DNA of 64,000 nucleotides, from NCBI GenBank assembly GCA_021234155.1, contig JAJEKV010000004.1, positions 27,067,818-27,131,817 on the forward strand, read 5' to 3'. The stretch is from Isoetes taiwanensis (taxonomy: Eukaryota; Streptophyta; Lycopodiopsida; Isoetales; Isoetaceae). Below are positions 39,654 to 50,800 of this stretch, piece by piece (within the stretch, counting starts at the first letter, position 1; each line of letters begins with the position of its first letter). A model generated the notes under the pieces. The model was not told the origin of the DNA. It saw only the letters and a program-made list of their open reading frames with translations, and did not search any database. A program made the position numbers and the translations under genes.

Positions 39654-40699
39654 TGTAGAACGAATAATTTGTTCAGAATTGTGCATTTTGGGTGAAAACG
39701 TGATCTAGAGAGCAATGCCACGTGATCTTACCATGTTAAATTGCATAAAATGGCATATTTGGCATATTTGAATGTTATTTGAAGATGTAACCTTGAAGGA
39801 TTTATTTTTATAATAGTGGAAAATATGGGAAGCTAAGAAGAGCATATTTATTTAAATCTAACCTATGGTGGAGATTTATGGAAAACTAATGGTGGAGATC
39901 AAAAGCCCTATTTGAATTGAAAAGGCATAAGGCAAAAAAAAAAAAAGGGTTAAGGTTGAACGAAAGTGAGGAAGGAGGAGCCGACCAGAAAGGAGAGGGC
40001 CGACCAGCAGAGACGAAGGCATTGGAGAAGTCACGGATTTAGGGCAGGAGATCGGATCCCAGGAAGAGGCAAATCGTGATCATTTGGGAGTATACCAGAT
40101 CAGTGCTTGGCAGTAGTTCCAAACATATCAGAGCATTCCGGATTCCGGAGCAGACCATCATTTGGAGCAGAGCAGCATCCGAAGCCATATCCGACCAGAT
40201 AAGGTACAGACATAGCAGATTTAGGGAGGCCGACCATTATTCTGTTAGAGAGCAGGAAAAGCAGAAGCATATCAGAGCAGAGCATTCCAGGGGAAGATCC
40301 GACCACAACAGAGGAGCAGAGCAGTGCAGAACATGTAGCAGAATCATGCTGAAGATCTTCTGATACATTTCGTGGCTGTTTATTCATGCTCAGAGATAAG
40401 TCTATCAAGTATTCTGCTATTCAATTTTTAAAACTATGAATGTGATTCTTATTGTCAAACTGCCTGTGATTATGTCTTGTTTATGAGATAAGTGCTATGG
40501 ATATTTGGTGTACTCAGATCTGAAACTATGGAATATAACTCTGGTTCATTATATATTACTTGTTATGAAATGTTTCCTGTGAATCTTTAAATCCTTATAG
40601 CTATATATCTGGATACCAGGGTTCAATTCCCTGTGTATTGATAATGAATTATCTGCTGGCTATATTGTTCCTACACACACGAAAACCGTTTACACTACA
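39654..40699 (+). repeat. 3' LTR of the gypsy element
   Basis: It starts TGTAG and ends CTACA, a perfect 5-bp terminal inverted repeat, and is 1,046 bases long. It matches 31,848-32,880. Near 40,618-40,634 CAGGGTTCAATTCCCTG forms a perfect 5-bp stem with a 7-base loop, like a tRNA T-arm; the corresponding site in the 5' LTR is altered. Confidence 0.9.
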
Positions 40700-42923
40700 G
40701 ATTATTGAAGGCGGTGCATCTGCATGCAATTTGGAATGCACTTGGAGATGCTGCCAGATGCATGTGCATCCATGCCGTGAAGCCTCTATGCCCCCATAAA
40801 ATTTCTCACAAAAATCTTACGGAAAAAAAACTTGGTGATTTCTGGACAATCGAAAAAATTTCCAGCTCACAAAACCCCTACAACCTTAGAAAACTAACCA
40901 GAATCAGAGACATCAATATTGTAGGTCCGATGGCTCCGTCAATGATTTTGGATAAGCTATCTCTGCAATGCGTCCCATGCCATTACTGTGCCAGAATGCC
41001 TTCAAAAGAATGAGAATGAGAATGAGAAGAATAAGATCTCGATCCATAACTGCATAATGCTGAGAAACCGTGGCAAGCATGCCGAGATAATCCAGAATAA
41101 GAAATCTTAGGGACAGATAGCCCAAGCCACGAAATCCCAAAGCCCCAAAAATCATAACGAATTAATTTTTCAATTTTTGGATAATCGAAATTGTTTCCGG
41201 CGTCTAAAAACCTTGAAATCTTAGGAAATCATGCTAAAAAAATTCCAAAAAAGTTTATGGCCAAACTTGAAAATCCCAAATTAACAAGATTGATTTTAAA
41301 ATCAAATGCACCCGTAAATACTATTTTAAATAATATAATATAATTAATATAATTAATTAAACAATAATTAAAAAAAAAAACCCAGTCCACACCAGCATCA
41401 GCAACAACCAACTAGCCATGACATCTACAAAGGTCAATCCCTATTGCAGTCTTATCAGTCCATACTAGGATCAAGATCCATGATGGCATCAATTATTCCA
41501 GAACCTTATGTATTTAGTATATAACAATAAACAATCAAATAGTAACTAAGTCAACCAGACTTGTCTTAAAAGAAGCCTATTGCCGATGAATAACCATGTT
41601 TGTCATTCAAAAACTTGCTATACGGAAGCCAAACTATATGTCAAATAAAATCAAAAAATGCATGGGTCAAATGAACCACCATTGAAGATAATATTTATCA
41701 AGGTATACCATGAGTATTGTGACGAATCAAGGTATTATATTGGCTGTAAACATAGTTACGATCAGAAGTGTCCTCACAAGTCAGTAATAATACATAATAC
41801 TTGTGAAATCACCTTATATAACCAACTAGGCCATCTCCATTGTTTTGTTTTTAAGCACAACCAGAACATTTCCTAGTCATTATGTGCATGAACATAAACA
41901 AAGATGTTTTCCAATTTCATGCAACTTTAAACCTTTCGATATATCAGCATAATCATTGATTACTATATGCAACCCATTAGAAATTTTATTACACACAGCA
42001 TATGCCTTATATCATTATCTCTTATTTCCCTTCAGCATATTAGTTATTTTAGTATTCTACCAGCAGGATATATACAAGAATAGGTGGCTGTCATAAAGCT
42101 GTGACAGTAGGAACCCATAAAGATAGATGAATTCAAAGGACTGTTTTCATAAAATTCAGATATACTTAAAAACAGAGTATGGAGATGTTTTTAAACCATT
42201 ATGACAGCTATAATGTAACACTGTTATGGTATCCAGCAAGATTGGAATACCGCCAAATACCAACTCTGAGAGGTGTAGTCTTTACCCAGCCAAACAGCAA
42301 AACGGCTTGTAGTAAATAGTGCATTCATTACATATGTATTTGTGTAGACTTAAAGAACAAAAACAGAAATCCAAATGCAGTAGATCTCCCTTTTCTTAGC
42401 CAAAACCGTGTAGTATAAACTTGATATGAGCAAATTTCCTTGAATACTCCATTGCAAAAACCTTCTTTACAGCCAGATCATGAATTTGAAAGCATAAAGA
42501 CGACAATAAGAGTAGAAACCGGTACCTGTAGCCAACCAACACTACATTAGCATGAGAATGGTAATGAGTGAGGGGCCAAAAGGTACATTAGGTTTCTCAG
42601 CTTATCGCTGTGATCACCTATTGTAGCCTTTATACCCTCAAATCACTACCAGCCATAAAACATTACACTAATGAGATGTATCAGAACTGTTACTAGATAT
42701 TTTAGAGCTAATATCTCTTATCCAGAATAGAACCATATATTTAATTGCAATGAATCAGCAAAGAATTCTAGAAGATTCAAACTACTTAAAATGCATTAGT
42801 ATATATGAAGTATGATCATAACATCACGATTATCCATATGTGAATCAATCAATATCTGTTCCCCTAAAGCACCAGCATGCCATAGCATGAACCATAGTAG
42901 AAAATCTTATTTAATATTAAACC
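40700..42923. other. Intergenic or intronic DNA, no recognised gene
   Basis: AT-rich sequence with no conserved frame. If the exon at 42,924-43,280 is real, this may hold its downstream introns, since that exon would be spliced towards lower coordinates. No further exon could be recognised. Confidence 0.35.
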
Positions 42924-43280
42924 AAACCTGCATGTCTTCAAGTTCGTATTCAGAATCCTCATCATATGTATTTGGGACGATGCTCCTATGATAAGAAAAG
43001 TTAGAGCCAGCATGTTTGCTCCCATCTCCACTTTGCATGCCCATAAATTTCTGTTTATACTCTCCAGACCCATGAAAGTTTTGCCAAGGGCGTTTACCAT
43101 TGCCTCTCCCTCCAGAATCCATCTCAGCGGGAATAGGCAAGCCTCAAACTCAGCAGCAAGCCATTTTTCTTCCAAAATTTCCTCACTGTATGAGGTTATT
43201 GGGCATCCGTCTGAATCGTATTCATCAGCAAACAAGCTGTCTTCATAGAATAAATCCTTAGGGCATTTATTCCCTCCCAT
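42924..43280 (-). CDS. Candidate first exon of a host gene, function unknown
   Basis: From ATG at 43,280 the minus strand encodes a hydrophilic, acidic N-terminus (MGGNKCPKDLFYED, then DEYDSDGCP and EEILEEKWLAAEFE). At about 43,140 the likely frame shifts by one base. The other frame then continues as polar, Gly-rich sequence (PIPAEMDSGGRGNGKRPW) to DEDSEYELEDMQ, ending at a plausible splice donor, CAG followed by GTTTGG, at 42,923-42,928. The uninterrupted 138-codon frame instead becomes hydrophobic, which fits less well. Composition suggests a nuclear or cytosolic regulatory protein. I do not recognise the family. The frame break could be a mutation or a sequencing error. Confidence 0.4.
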
Positions 43281-43930
43281 TGTGTGTCCAGAGTTAGGTT
43301 AATCCGCCAGTATTCCAGCAGTTAAATCAATCTATGATATTCATTGCAATCCTAGCCCTGGCCCAAAAACTTAATTACATTTCCAACTCTGAAGCTAATT
43401 TATACCATACGACCCTAAGATGTAGTCAAGTTCATGTCAGATACACATACCTTGAGCACCAGTCTAAGCGTGCCGGAAAAGCCTTTAAGTCTAAGACCGG
43501 AATTCCCAGTGTGATCTACCCGGATTCACTAGCCGTGGACCAAATCGGCTCGTGCAGAGCAACCTGCATATCTGCCCGTCGGTACCCTAACCCTGGCGTT
43601 TGATGTGGAGATAAAGAATCCCTCTATTTTTCTGGTAAAAGGAAATATACGACCATTCCTAAAGTATAACCCTTTAGATATCAAAATGGGGGTTATATTT
43701 ACTAAGGTCCTTGCATGCCCATCTAAACCATTAAGCAATATGTAATGCCTTCTGGAAGACTATAATAAACAGGCCTATGCATGTTTAATTTACATTTTAA
43801 GATACTCAATGTCAATTATTAGAGAGTATTTATATATTTATAAAAAAAAGCCTACCTCCAACCGTAAGGTAAGTATGGCCCGATCCATTTACCGTGTATG
43901 CAAGGGGGGTTTATTTATTAATAAAACTTT

Positions 43931-43957
43931 GGACCCCTACCAACACGGTTGGGGTCC
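43931..43957. other. Hairpin-forming inverted repeat
   Basis: GGACCCCTACC, a 5-base loop, then GGTTGGGGTCC: arms of 11 bases with one mismatch. No gene or U-run terminator is associated. Its role is unknown. Confidence 0.6.
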
Positions 43958-44038
43958 AACCCTTACCCAATCAGTAATATCTGTCATAAAACTTAGAAAT
44001 GAATAAAGCTTATTAGAGTAGTTCAAACATGTTGTACC

Positions 44039-44905
44039 TTATGAGAATGTAGCTATTTCCTGCATCAGGATATCCTTGTCGAATTTGAGCCCAGGAAAAT
44101 TGTTGTTCCATATGTAACTCGTGATCATCTTCTTTAAGCCGCGGAGATCAAATCCATTATCAGTGAAGCTTTTGACTAAAGCCTTAATATCAGCAGCAGC
44201 CATGAAAGGGCATGAGATAATCACATTTCTGGCCTGTAGGTATGGTCTACAACTATTCGCATGTACAAATTTTAGTGCATGGAAGGGTAAAATATCCCTT
44301 TTATCATATCTTGTAGTCCGATATACACCACTAACATTATTGGCTATTTCAATTGATAGGTTTAAAAAGTTACCTTTGTGGCTGCATGGTTTATCAGTCC
44401 CATATCTTTCATGAAATATGGTTTCCTCCTTGATGCCAAGTTTTTCCATATCATAAATGTTGAACTGCTCATCCGTCATACCAGTTACTTCCTTAAGGAA
44501 ATCCTTGATTATCGGGCAGTTGATAACAAGTAAGTCATCAATATACCTAAATGCATATTTGAACAAGATGATCTCATGGTATCTGCCACTAGTAGCCAGT
44601 TTTTTAATGAAGCTTACTTCAAACCAAGCTAGATACAAGTTGCACCAGCTTGGACTGCATGCAAATCCCATGGGGATTCCACTAACCTGCTGCCAAGTTT
44701 TGTTTCCCATTGCAATAAAGCAATTAGATAACAGCCAATGATTGGCTTTGATAAATGTCTGCTGTTCCATTTTAAACCAGCATACCTGCAAGCGGGATAT
44801 TCTCATAGCAGCGGGTAATATCAGCCACAAAGATATCGTGAATCTTAGGTGGTAAATTTATGACTACATCATAAACAGAGCCTCACCATCCTAGTGCCAC
44901 CTACC
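44039..44905 (-). pseudogene. Penelope-like element reverse transcriptase, frame-broken
   Basis: A 263-codon minus-strand frame (44,830-44,039) carries RT motifs: GIPMGFACSPSWCNLYL at residues 51-67, the catalytic YIDD at 96-99, GNFLNLSIEI further on, and YDKRDILPF. This combination is that of Penelope-like retroelements, not of LTR elements or ordinary plant LINEs. The preceding RT block, KIHDIFVADITRCYENIPL, lies in a different frame at about 44,800-44,860, so a shift of frame near 44,800 breaks the gene. A stop bounds that block near 44,890. No GIY-YIG endonuclease follows the RT before the stop at 44,039, which would fit the permuted, N-terminal-endonuclease group; the 5' part is missing. 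It is a remnant. Family confidence is moderate to good. Confidence 0.65.
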
Positions 44906-45029
44906 ATAGTTCCATAGCCAGGCGAGAATGGGTAAACCAGAATGGGCAAAAATTTCTGGCCTAGCCACGCAAACAACATGCTTCACTATTTCCTCGGGAA
45001 TGGGCATACATCATGCTTCATTGTTTGCA

Positions 45030-45570
45030 TGCTTCACTATTACCTCTGGAATGGGCAAGCAGCATGCTTCACTATTTCCTCCGACAGCATGCTTCACCTC
45101 AGCATGATGGCAGCATGATGGAGAAGGAGAAGGAGAAGGCGATGAAGTAGAAGGAGAAATCACGGAGAAGGAGAAACCATGGCAGCAGGACAAAGATGGA
45201 GAAGGAGAGGCGGATGAAGATGGCGAAGGAGATGGAGATGGAATAGGGGATGGAGATGGAGACGAAGCTGGAGATGGAGCTGACACCATGCCGGAGTTGC
45301 TAACACGATGCCGGAGTTGCTGCCGGAGTTGTTGTAACCAACCGAAGTTGCTGCAGAAACAGCCTTGTTCACCCCTGTTTTCACCACAGCCTTGGTCATC
45401 CCTATTTTCAGACTCAATACCCCTGCTGCACTCGAAACATTGAGCACATATTTGTCTGCTCCAGATGCCACTGTGGAAACCGGAAACTTGAGAGCTCCAA
45501 TGGTGTAATATGTTGGCACAGTATGATACTACGGCAGAGCAATCTTCTGCGACGGAGTTAGAGCGTTCAT
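45030..45570 (-). pseudogene. Fasciclin-like arabinogalactan protein fragment
   Basis: On the minus strand from 45,570, MNALTPSQKIALP is followed by a TAG stop and then YHTVPTYYTIGAL, the LLQYHVLP-YY region of the FAS1 (fasciclin) adhesion domain. The frame continues through KYVLNVSS and KAVVKTGV. A one-base shift near 45,290 leads into a Ser-Pro-rich stretch (SPSPSPIPSPSP) like the arabinogalactan-carrying segment after FAS1 in these proteins. Family members are secreted, glycosylated and often GPI-anchored cell-wall proteins. The N-terminal half of FAS1 and the signal peptide are not present upstream. With a stop and a frame shift, it is most likely a truncated pseudogene. Confidence 0.65.
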
Positions 45571-45714
45571 TGCACGGCTAGGTCGATTGCAGCAGAGATA
45601 ACAGAGATCCACATGAATCGGCTTGAAGAAACGGCTTTGCAAGATTTGCAAGAATAGACTGTAAGAAAGTCTGCTTTTCAAGAATAAATTGCCAGATCCA
45701 CATGAATCACTTTA

Positions 45715-45872
45715 AGAATAGAATAGAATAGAATAGAATAGAATTGTTTTTATCGTCCACGGAGACCAGTCAGCCTATGGGACCCAATACAAAAAGCACA
45801 GCAGTCACATTACTGCCCGGATTAAAAAACCCCCGCCCCGAAAAGTTTTCGAGGGAAAACCCGTGGCAGCAA
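45715..45872 (-). mobile_element. LINE 3' untranslated end with (TTCTA)n tail
   Basis: On the minus strand the sequence after the LINE frame below runs through a conserved end (GGGTCCCATAGG, GACGATAAAAACA) into about six TTCTA units (plus strand AGAAT, 45,715-45,745). The region 45,745-45,872 matches 59,678-59,817 in inverted orientation, including CCTATGGGACCCAA and the GCCCCGCCCCGAA block. A pentamer tail is expected for some LINE clades. Confidence 0.65.
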
Positions 45873-45890
45873 TAAGACTGCTGACAATGA

Positions 45891-46279
45891 TTAAATGGTT
45901 GACTGGGGGCATATCTGAGCCCTCAAGTCCAGTACTTCCTGAATGTATGATCCGAGTGAGCGCACCGAAGTCATGCCCAGTATCATGTGTAGCGGCTCAT
46001 CAGGTCTAATCAACTGAGCATAGCGTGTCCAAATCTGATCATATGCCGAGCAGCTCTGGAAAGTGTGACACTCATCCTCAACAGCTCCCGTCTGGCAGCA
46101 CTGACAAACCCTATCCTGATGTGGCTCCCCAATCCATCGATCTGTCTCAATCCGGAGATGGCGGGCACCTGTGCGAATGGAGGCGATATCCAGTTTAATC
46201 TGTTCAATGCTCGTTTTGTTTGATTTAAACATTCAGTCCAGCAGTATTGCCTAACCGACTGCAAGTGTTCCATTTCCAA
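45891..46279 (-). pseudogene. LINE ORF2 C-terminal fragment with zinc-finger-like motif
   Basis: The minus-strand frame from 46,232 to 45,891 encodes ARHLRIETDRW followed by RVCQCCQTGAVEDECHTF and SCSAYDQIW. The spacing C-x2-C-x6-VEDE-x-H-x4-C is the cysteine/histidine motif at the C-terminus of many non-LTR retrotransposon proteins. The gene ends about 20 bases before the conserved LINE 3' end, which supports a 5'-truncated LINE copy. A second open frame, 46,279-46,010, overlaps it in another register and may hold the preceding residues after a frame shift. RT itself is missing. Confidence 0.6.
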
Positions 46280-46594
46280 ACCAGATAATGTCTTTCTAGC
46301 ATTGGACCGAGATTTTGAATGATAAATTCCCTCCTAATCATTCGACCTAATGTTACAAGTGCAATGGTTCTATGTATTTTCTCTGAAGTCATTGCTCCTC
46401 TTAAATAAACCAGTCACTAGGTCATCTTTCTCCCTAGCATATGTAATCACCACATTAAATTGTATCTTCTTGATATGTATAACTTCTCCTATGAAATTTG
46501 ACATGAACTCAAAAATATCTAACATATCAGACACTTCACACAACAAGAACAGAAACTATAGGGCAGGGATCACTAGAAGAAAGTCGATAATGCC

Positions 46595-47250
46595 ATGAGC
46601 AAGGTATGGAAAATCCAAAAATTGGGGCAATTCTCTGAAAAGGACAGGTCAAGAATGGAGGCTGAAGCATGGATGGGTGAAATGGAAGAGTTTGGGAACC
46701 CATACGCGATGAAGGATAAGGAGGACAAGTGGCAACGACAAATCTTATTGGCCCAGCACGCATATGGTGGAAAGGCTATGCTAAGTCAAATAAGCTAAAA
46801 AGAAACAATTGCAGATTCAAAACCTTCAGTAAAGCCTCCCGCGGGCATTATGTCCCAAGGTCTTACACAAGCAGACAGATTCAGCAATTTTACAGTTGGA
46901 CCAAGGGAACCTCTCAGTGGCCAAATACATAGAGGAATTTATGAGACTAAGGCTAAATGTACCAAGGATTATGGAGAGGCAGGCTATGGACGAATATATT
47001 GAGGGATTGAACAACAACATTAAGAGATTGGTCCGGCCATCAACCTGAAGACAGTTGGGGAGGCTGAAGACAAAGCTTTGAGCTTAGAGGAAACAACGTC
47101 GACCCCCAGGACAGAAACAATCATTCTACAAAGGAAAAGCAACATGCTCTTATCCACCCAAGCAGACACCGACCACATTAATAGGGCAGTAGTCTCAGGA
47201 ATAGGAAAGGCTCATATAGTGATCAGAGGCATCAAGGCGGCCTAGCAGGG
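46595..47250 (+). pseudogene. gag of the chromovirus, degraded
   Basis: The frame at 46,595-46,798 holds EAEAWMGEMEEF and KWQRQILLAQHAY, resembling the start of gypsy capsid proteins. A shifted frame adds PARIWWKGYAKS (the A-x-W-W capsid motif). Further pieces with stops continue to 47,250. It would form the virus-like particle but no intact product is possible. Confidence 0.6.
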
Positions 47251-47256
47251 AAATCG

Positions 47257-48022
47257 GTGAAATACATTCTGGATCGCATTTCCAAGGAAAAGAGGGAAGA
47301 GTGCATCAAAAAGAGGCTATATTTCAGATGCTTCCAGTCGGGACACCGTAGGCATGATTGCCCATTTATTATGCAAGCAGCCCTGGTAGAGCTCATAGAC
47401 TGGGAGTCGCCAACAGAGATGGATGACGACGATGAGGACCAGCAGAAGGCACAGGATTACATTGAGGGTGAGTGTAGAATTTGTGTAGCCATTGAGTCAG
47501 GTAACGTTCAAAGTCAGTCCACAGTGATTTCAGCAGAGGGCATCATAGATGACAAGCCCTATATAGTTCTCATAGACACATGCAGCTCCCACAATTTTGC
47601 GTCGCCCATGTGGCAGCATTGATGAAGATCAAGACCCTCAAATCAAAGCTAAGACCAGTCAATATGGCAAGTGGGGAAATCCGCCACACCGAAGGAAGAA
47701 GAGTCAATTTTGACATAGGTCTAAGTGGGACTAAGTTGACTATGGGGGTAGAAGTCATGGACATTGATAAGTATGATATTATAGTCGGCATGGAGTTTTT
47801 GAAGCCAGCAAGGCCAATGATTGACTGCGATAAACATGAGATTTCGATCACGACACCCAAAGACAACCATTTTGCGATCAAAGGTAAGGAAGTTCCTTCT
47901 ATAACGCAGTGGATATCCTTGAAGCAGTTACACAAATGCATAATGAAGGATAAAGTTGAGTACATTCTTAGGCTAGAGACCATTGAATTATCAAAAGCAT
48001 CAAGGGGAGTCAACTTGAAATA
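47257..48022 (+). pseudogene. Zinc knuckle and aspartic protease of the chromovirus
   Basis: At about 47,320-47,370 YFRCFQSGHRRHDC is a CCHC knuckle in which the first Cys has become Tyr. At about 47,570 VLIDTCSSHNF is the aspartic-protease active site with DTG changed to DTC, which should abolish activity. After a one-base frame shift the protease continues at 47,580-48,023, including YDIIVGMEFL near 47,775, a motif typical of the end of plant gypsy proteases. A TAG at 48,021 separates it from RT. Confidence 0.75.
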
Positions 48023-48023
48023 G

Positions 48024-48741
48024 TTGCCTAGGCCAGTTACAAGGATAATCAAGGAGTTCTATGATGTTTTTCTGGATGAAATCTATGAGTTGGCGCCCTA
48101 TAAAGGCGTGGAATGTGAGATTATATTAGCACCAGATGCTAAGCCTACCAGTAAGGCACCCTATAGGATGAGCACTCCAGAGCTAGCAGAGCTCAAGAAG
48201 CAATTGCAGGAATTGCTACAACTCAAATTTATTAGGGCAAGCGTGTCACCCTTTGGGGCACCCATCCTCTTTGTAAAGAAGAAGGACAGAAGTTTGAGGA
48301 TGTATATTGACTACCACCAGCTGAACAAGCAGATGGTAAAGAATAGATATGCTTTGCCTAGGCAGATGACTTGATGGATCAATTCCAGGGAGCAAAAGTC
48401 TTTTCCAAGATAACTTGAGATCAGGTTACAATCAGATAAGAATCAAGGAAGAAGACATTCATAAAACTGGCGATATGGGCATTATGAATTTACAGTGATG
48501 TCGTTCGACGTATCAAATGCCCCAAGAACGTTTCATGAGACTGATGAATGATGTCTTCAGAGAATTCTTGGATAAATTTGTCATCATCTTCTTCGAAGAT
48601 ATTTTGATCTACAGCAAGTCATTGGAAGAACATGTAGCACATCTAAGCAAAGCCTTAGAGAAGTTAAGACGGCCCCATTTGTTAGGCAAACTCTCCAAGT
48701 GTCATTTTGCTATAACGCAAGTTGAATACCTAGGCCATGTG
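48024..48741 (+). pseudogene. Reverse transcriptase of the chromovirus, left part
   Basis: RT starts with [16 protein letters not shown] and [14 protein letters not shown] near 48,240, then [16 protein letters not shown] near 48,305. A broken stretch at 48,375-48,516 follows. The frame at 48,517-48,741 carries FFEDILIYSKS, the catalytic box, with Glu where the first Asp of the usual Asp-Asp pair is expected, and ends in VEYLGHV. The nested element begins within this motif. Confidence 0.85.
48737..48741 (+). other. Target-site duplication, left copy (ATGTG)
   Basis: ATGTG precedes the nested LTR (starting TGTGACG at 48,742) and recurs directly after it at 55,703-55,707. Removing one copy and the insert puts the RT reading frame back in register, so this is the exact insertion point. 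Confidence 0.9.
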
Positions 48742-50762
48742 TGTGACGCTCCCTGAATATATACGACACCCGGCCGTATACATACGGGGACTTCCCCCTC
48801 CCATGGCTACTATCTCGCCATGAGCAGGGCCCTCCGTCTATCCCGGGCCATCTACAGAGAGATGCCCGAGTGAAGGACATGGAGGTGTCATTCGGCCCAC
48901 GCCTTCAGTGGGACTCCTATGTCGCGGAAGCGTGAATACATGTTAGCACACAGCACAAATATATATAAATAACCACCACGAAGGGTGGAACATCCATCCA
49001 AATACCACGGCAAAGAATATGCATCTAATCCTAAGGAAAACACCCCAAACCCCGTGTTCTACCCCTTCGAGACTCTGTGAGGATAGGCGACGGCTCGGCC
49101 TCAAGAGATCGCCAGACATGAGGTATAACCCGGCGCTGGTCGGCATAGAACGCGTCGGCTAGGGTTGTCCACTCCATCCGCCCCTCCCCGTGCACACTTT
49201 GCGGATGGGTCGATTCACGCTATGGCTTCGCTTATAGCCTTCCGGGAGACGCTTTCGAGGTATCACCCCGCCGAGCCTACTCCGTGGTTCATGACGCCCG
49301 GTCCGGATGAGGCAGGTCGGGGAAGTGTCCCCTTCGGGATCAAAGTGGTTCCATGGGTGAGCTAGAGAATACGTGCCGCATCGGCCGACCCCGATCCGCA
49401 TTCGGACTTTACTCACCCTAAATCTACTCAAAGTGCAAGGTGCCCCATACGGGTCACACCTCTACACCCAGGGAGTGTCAGACCCATACCCGGCCCTCTA
49501 CGTGACCGGCTATCAGGCCTAGCCCACTGTAGGAGTCTCAGGAGCCTTTTATGTTCGTGCAAGACCCCACCCCACTTCACCTCAAGTCCCTTCTTTGGTG
49601 CTAAGCCAATCCATAGCATCTATGACCCGGTGGTCTCTTGTACAAAGCCGCAACTAATGGGATAATATAGGGCTCTATCTAGGAGCATACTACAATACAT
49701 GGGCTCAGAGGTCTCTCTACCCCGTAATTCCCCATTTCAAGAGTAATACTATGCAAAGAACTATCAATCCATCCTTTAAGAGCAAGACCAGAATCAGAAA
49801 TAAAGAGAACTCACCTTTGCAATCAAGGGTTAGTTCCTACAAGTAAAACACAGAGAGAACAGAAGAAATACACACTACAAGTGCCCAACAGGGGCGCTAC
49901 CCTAGAATTCCCAAGCTATACTAGCCACCCACCTGAGTTCCTGCTGGACCCGTTGTCATTTGGTGCTTCCATCTTCCTTGGATTTGGTGCTCAGCTTCAG
50001 CTACACAGGTACGTGCTTGGCAAAGGTGGCGCTCAGCTTGGCAGGGGCTCAGCTCCTCAAAGGTGGCGCTCGGCTCCTCTTGGTCGATTTGTCAAGGGTG
50101 CACGGCTGCCGCTCCTCCTCCTCCATCTCCACTTGCTCCTAATTCGAATTGGGGCAAACGGGGGTGCAAAACCCCAATTTGGGTCCCAAGTTAGTAACTC
50201 TCCCTTGCCCAATCGATTTGGGCCAGGTGGCAGCTCCGGGTTGGCTAATATTAACTAATTTGGTATTTTAGGCCCTTTTAATATTAGATTAAGCCCTAAT
50301 TCGAATTAGGGTTTAAGGTTAGGTTTCCACCTTTATAATTTAGTTATTAACATAGCTAATCTTAGCTTATGAATAATTAATGTACCATTAATTATTCATA
50401 GTGACGTGTCACGTATTTATACTTAAAAAGGGAGCCAAAGACGACAACATTCAAAGGGATCAAAAGTTGAGGTTGACATGCTAACTTCAGAAAAATAGGT
50501 TAGGTGTGACAAAACATGGCGAAACGCAAATTAACTGAAGGAACCTTTAGAAAAGGCCTTGGACTGTGGTAGAAACCTTTGGAACTATGGCATAATCCCA
50601 TGGGAAAATTATAGTTTATGTACGGGGTTAAAGTACCATAAGTTTAAATTCATCCCTTTTAGGTCAACCCCTTAGGTTAAGATACTCCATGGTGGCGTAC
50701 CTTTATTGGGTGACGTGTCAGCTTATTTATACATATACCGTATAAATACATGGAACGTCACA
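48742..50762 (-). repeat. 3' LTR of the nested element
   Basis: It is 2,021 bases long and closely similar to 53,992-55,702 over most of its length. It retains about 300 bases (roughly 50,430-50,735) that the other LTR lacks; this segment is bounded by two related direct repeats, GTGACGTGTCA followed by a TATTTATAC stretch, near 50,400 and 50,710. Many short open frames on both strands are incidental, being shared by both LTRs. Confidence 0.9.
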
Positions 50763-50800
50763 TTCTCCCCCTCTTAGAAATAATGCTGTCCTCAGCATTG
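50763..50800 (-). promoter_or_regulatory. Polypurine tract region of the nested element
   Basis: On the minus strand GCTGAGGACAGCATTATT is followed by CTAAGAGGGGGAGAA and the LTR start TGTGACG. The outer chromovirus has the near-identical CTGAGGACAACATTATGC and AAGAGGAGGAGAA at 58,395-58,426. The shared cis sequence links the two elements. Confidence 0.85.

Larger units (their letters stand above)
31848..40699 (+). mobile_element. Ty3/gypsy LTR retrotransposon without chromodomain
   Basis: A full-length element of about 8.85 kb runs from LTR to LTR on the plus strand. Order: 5' LTR, gag remnants with capsid motif and zinc knuckle, degraded protease and RT, then an intact frame with the end of RT, RNase H and integrase. 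A tandem-repeat region and the 3' LTR follow. RT, RNase H and integrase order is that of the Ty3/gypsy superfamily. The end of pol (near ARLKVYHM) shows no chromodomain, which suggests the non-chromovirus plant group rather than a chromovirus; this sub-classification is tentative. The 5' half is broken by indels. No matching 5-bp target duplication was seen at the flanks. Confidence 0.9.

Noticed and set aside
40618-40634. Perfect T-arm-like hairpin in the 3' LTR as part of a tRNA gene
   Set aside because: No matching A box, D arm or acceptor stem upstream; the partner LTR lacks it.
49159-50258. Several 60-125-codon frames, repeated at 54,264-55,505
   Set aside because: They lie inside the two LTRs of the nested element and recur in both, so they are LTR sequence, not genes.
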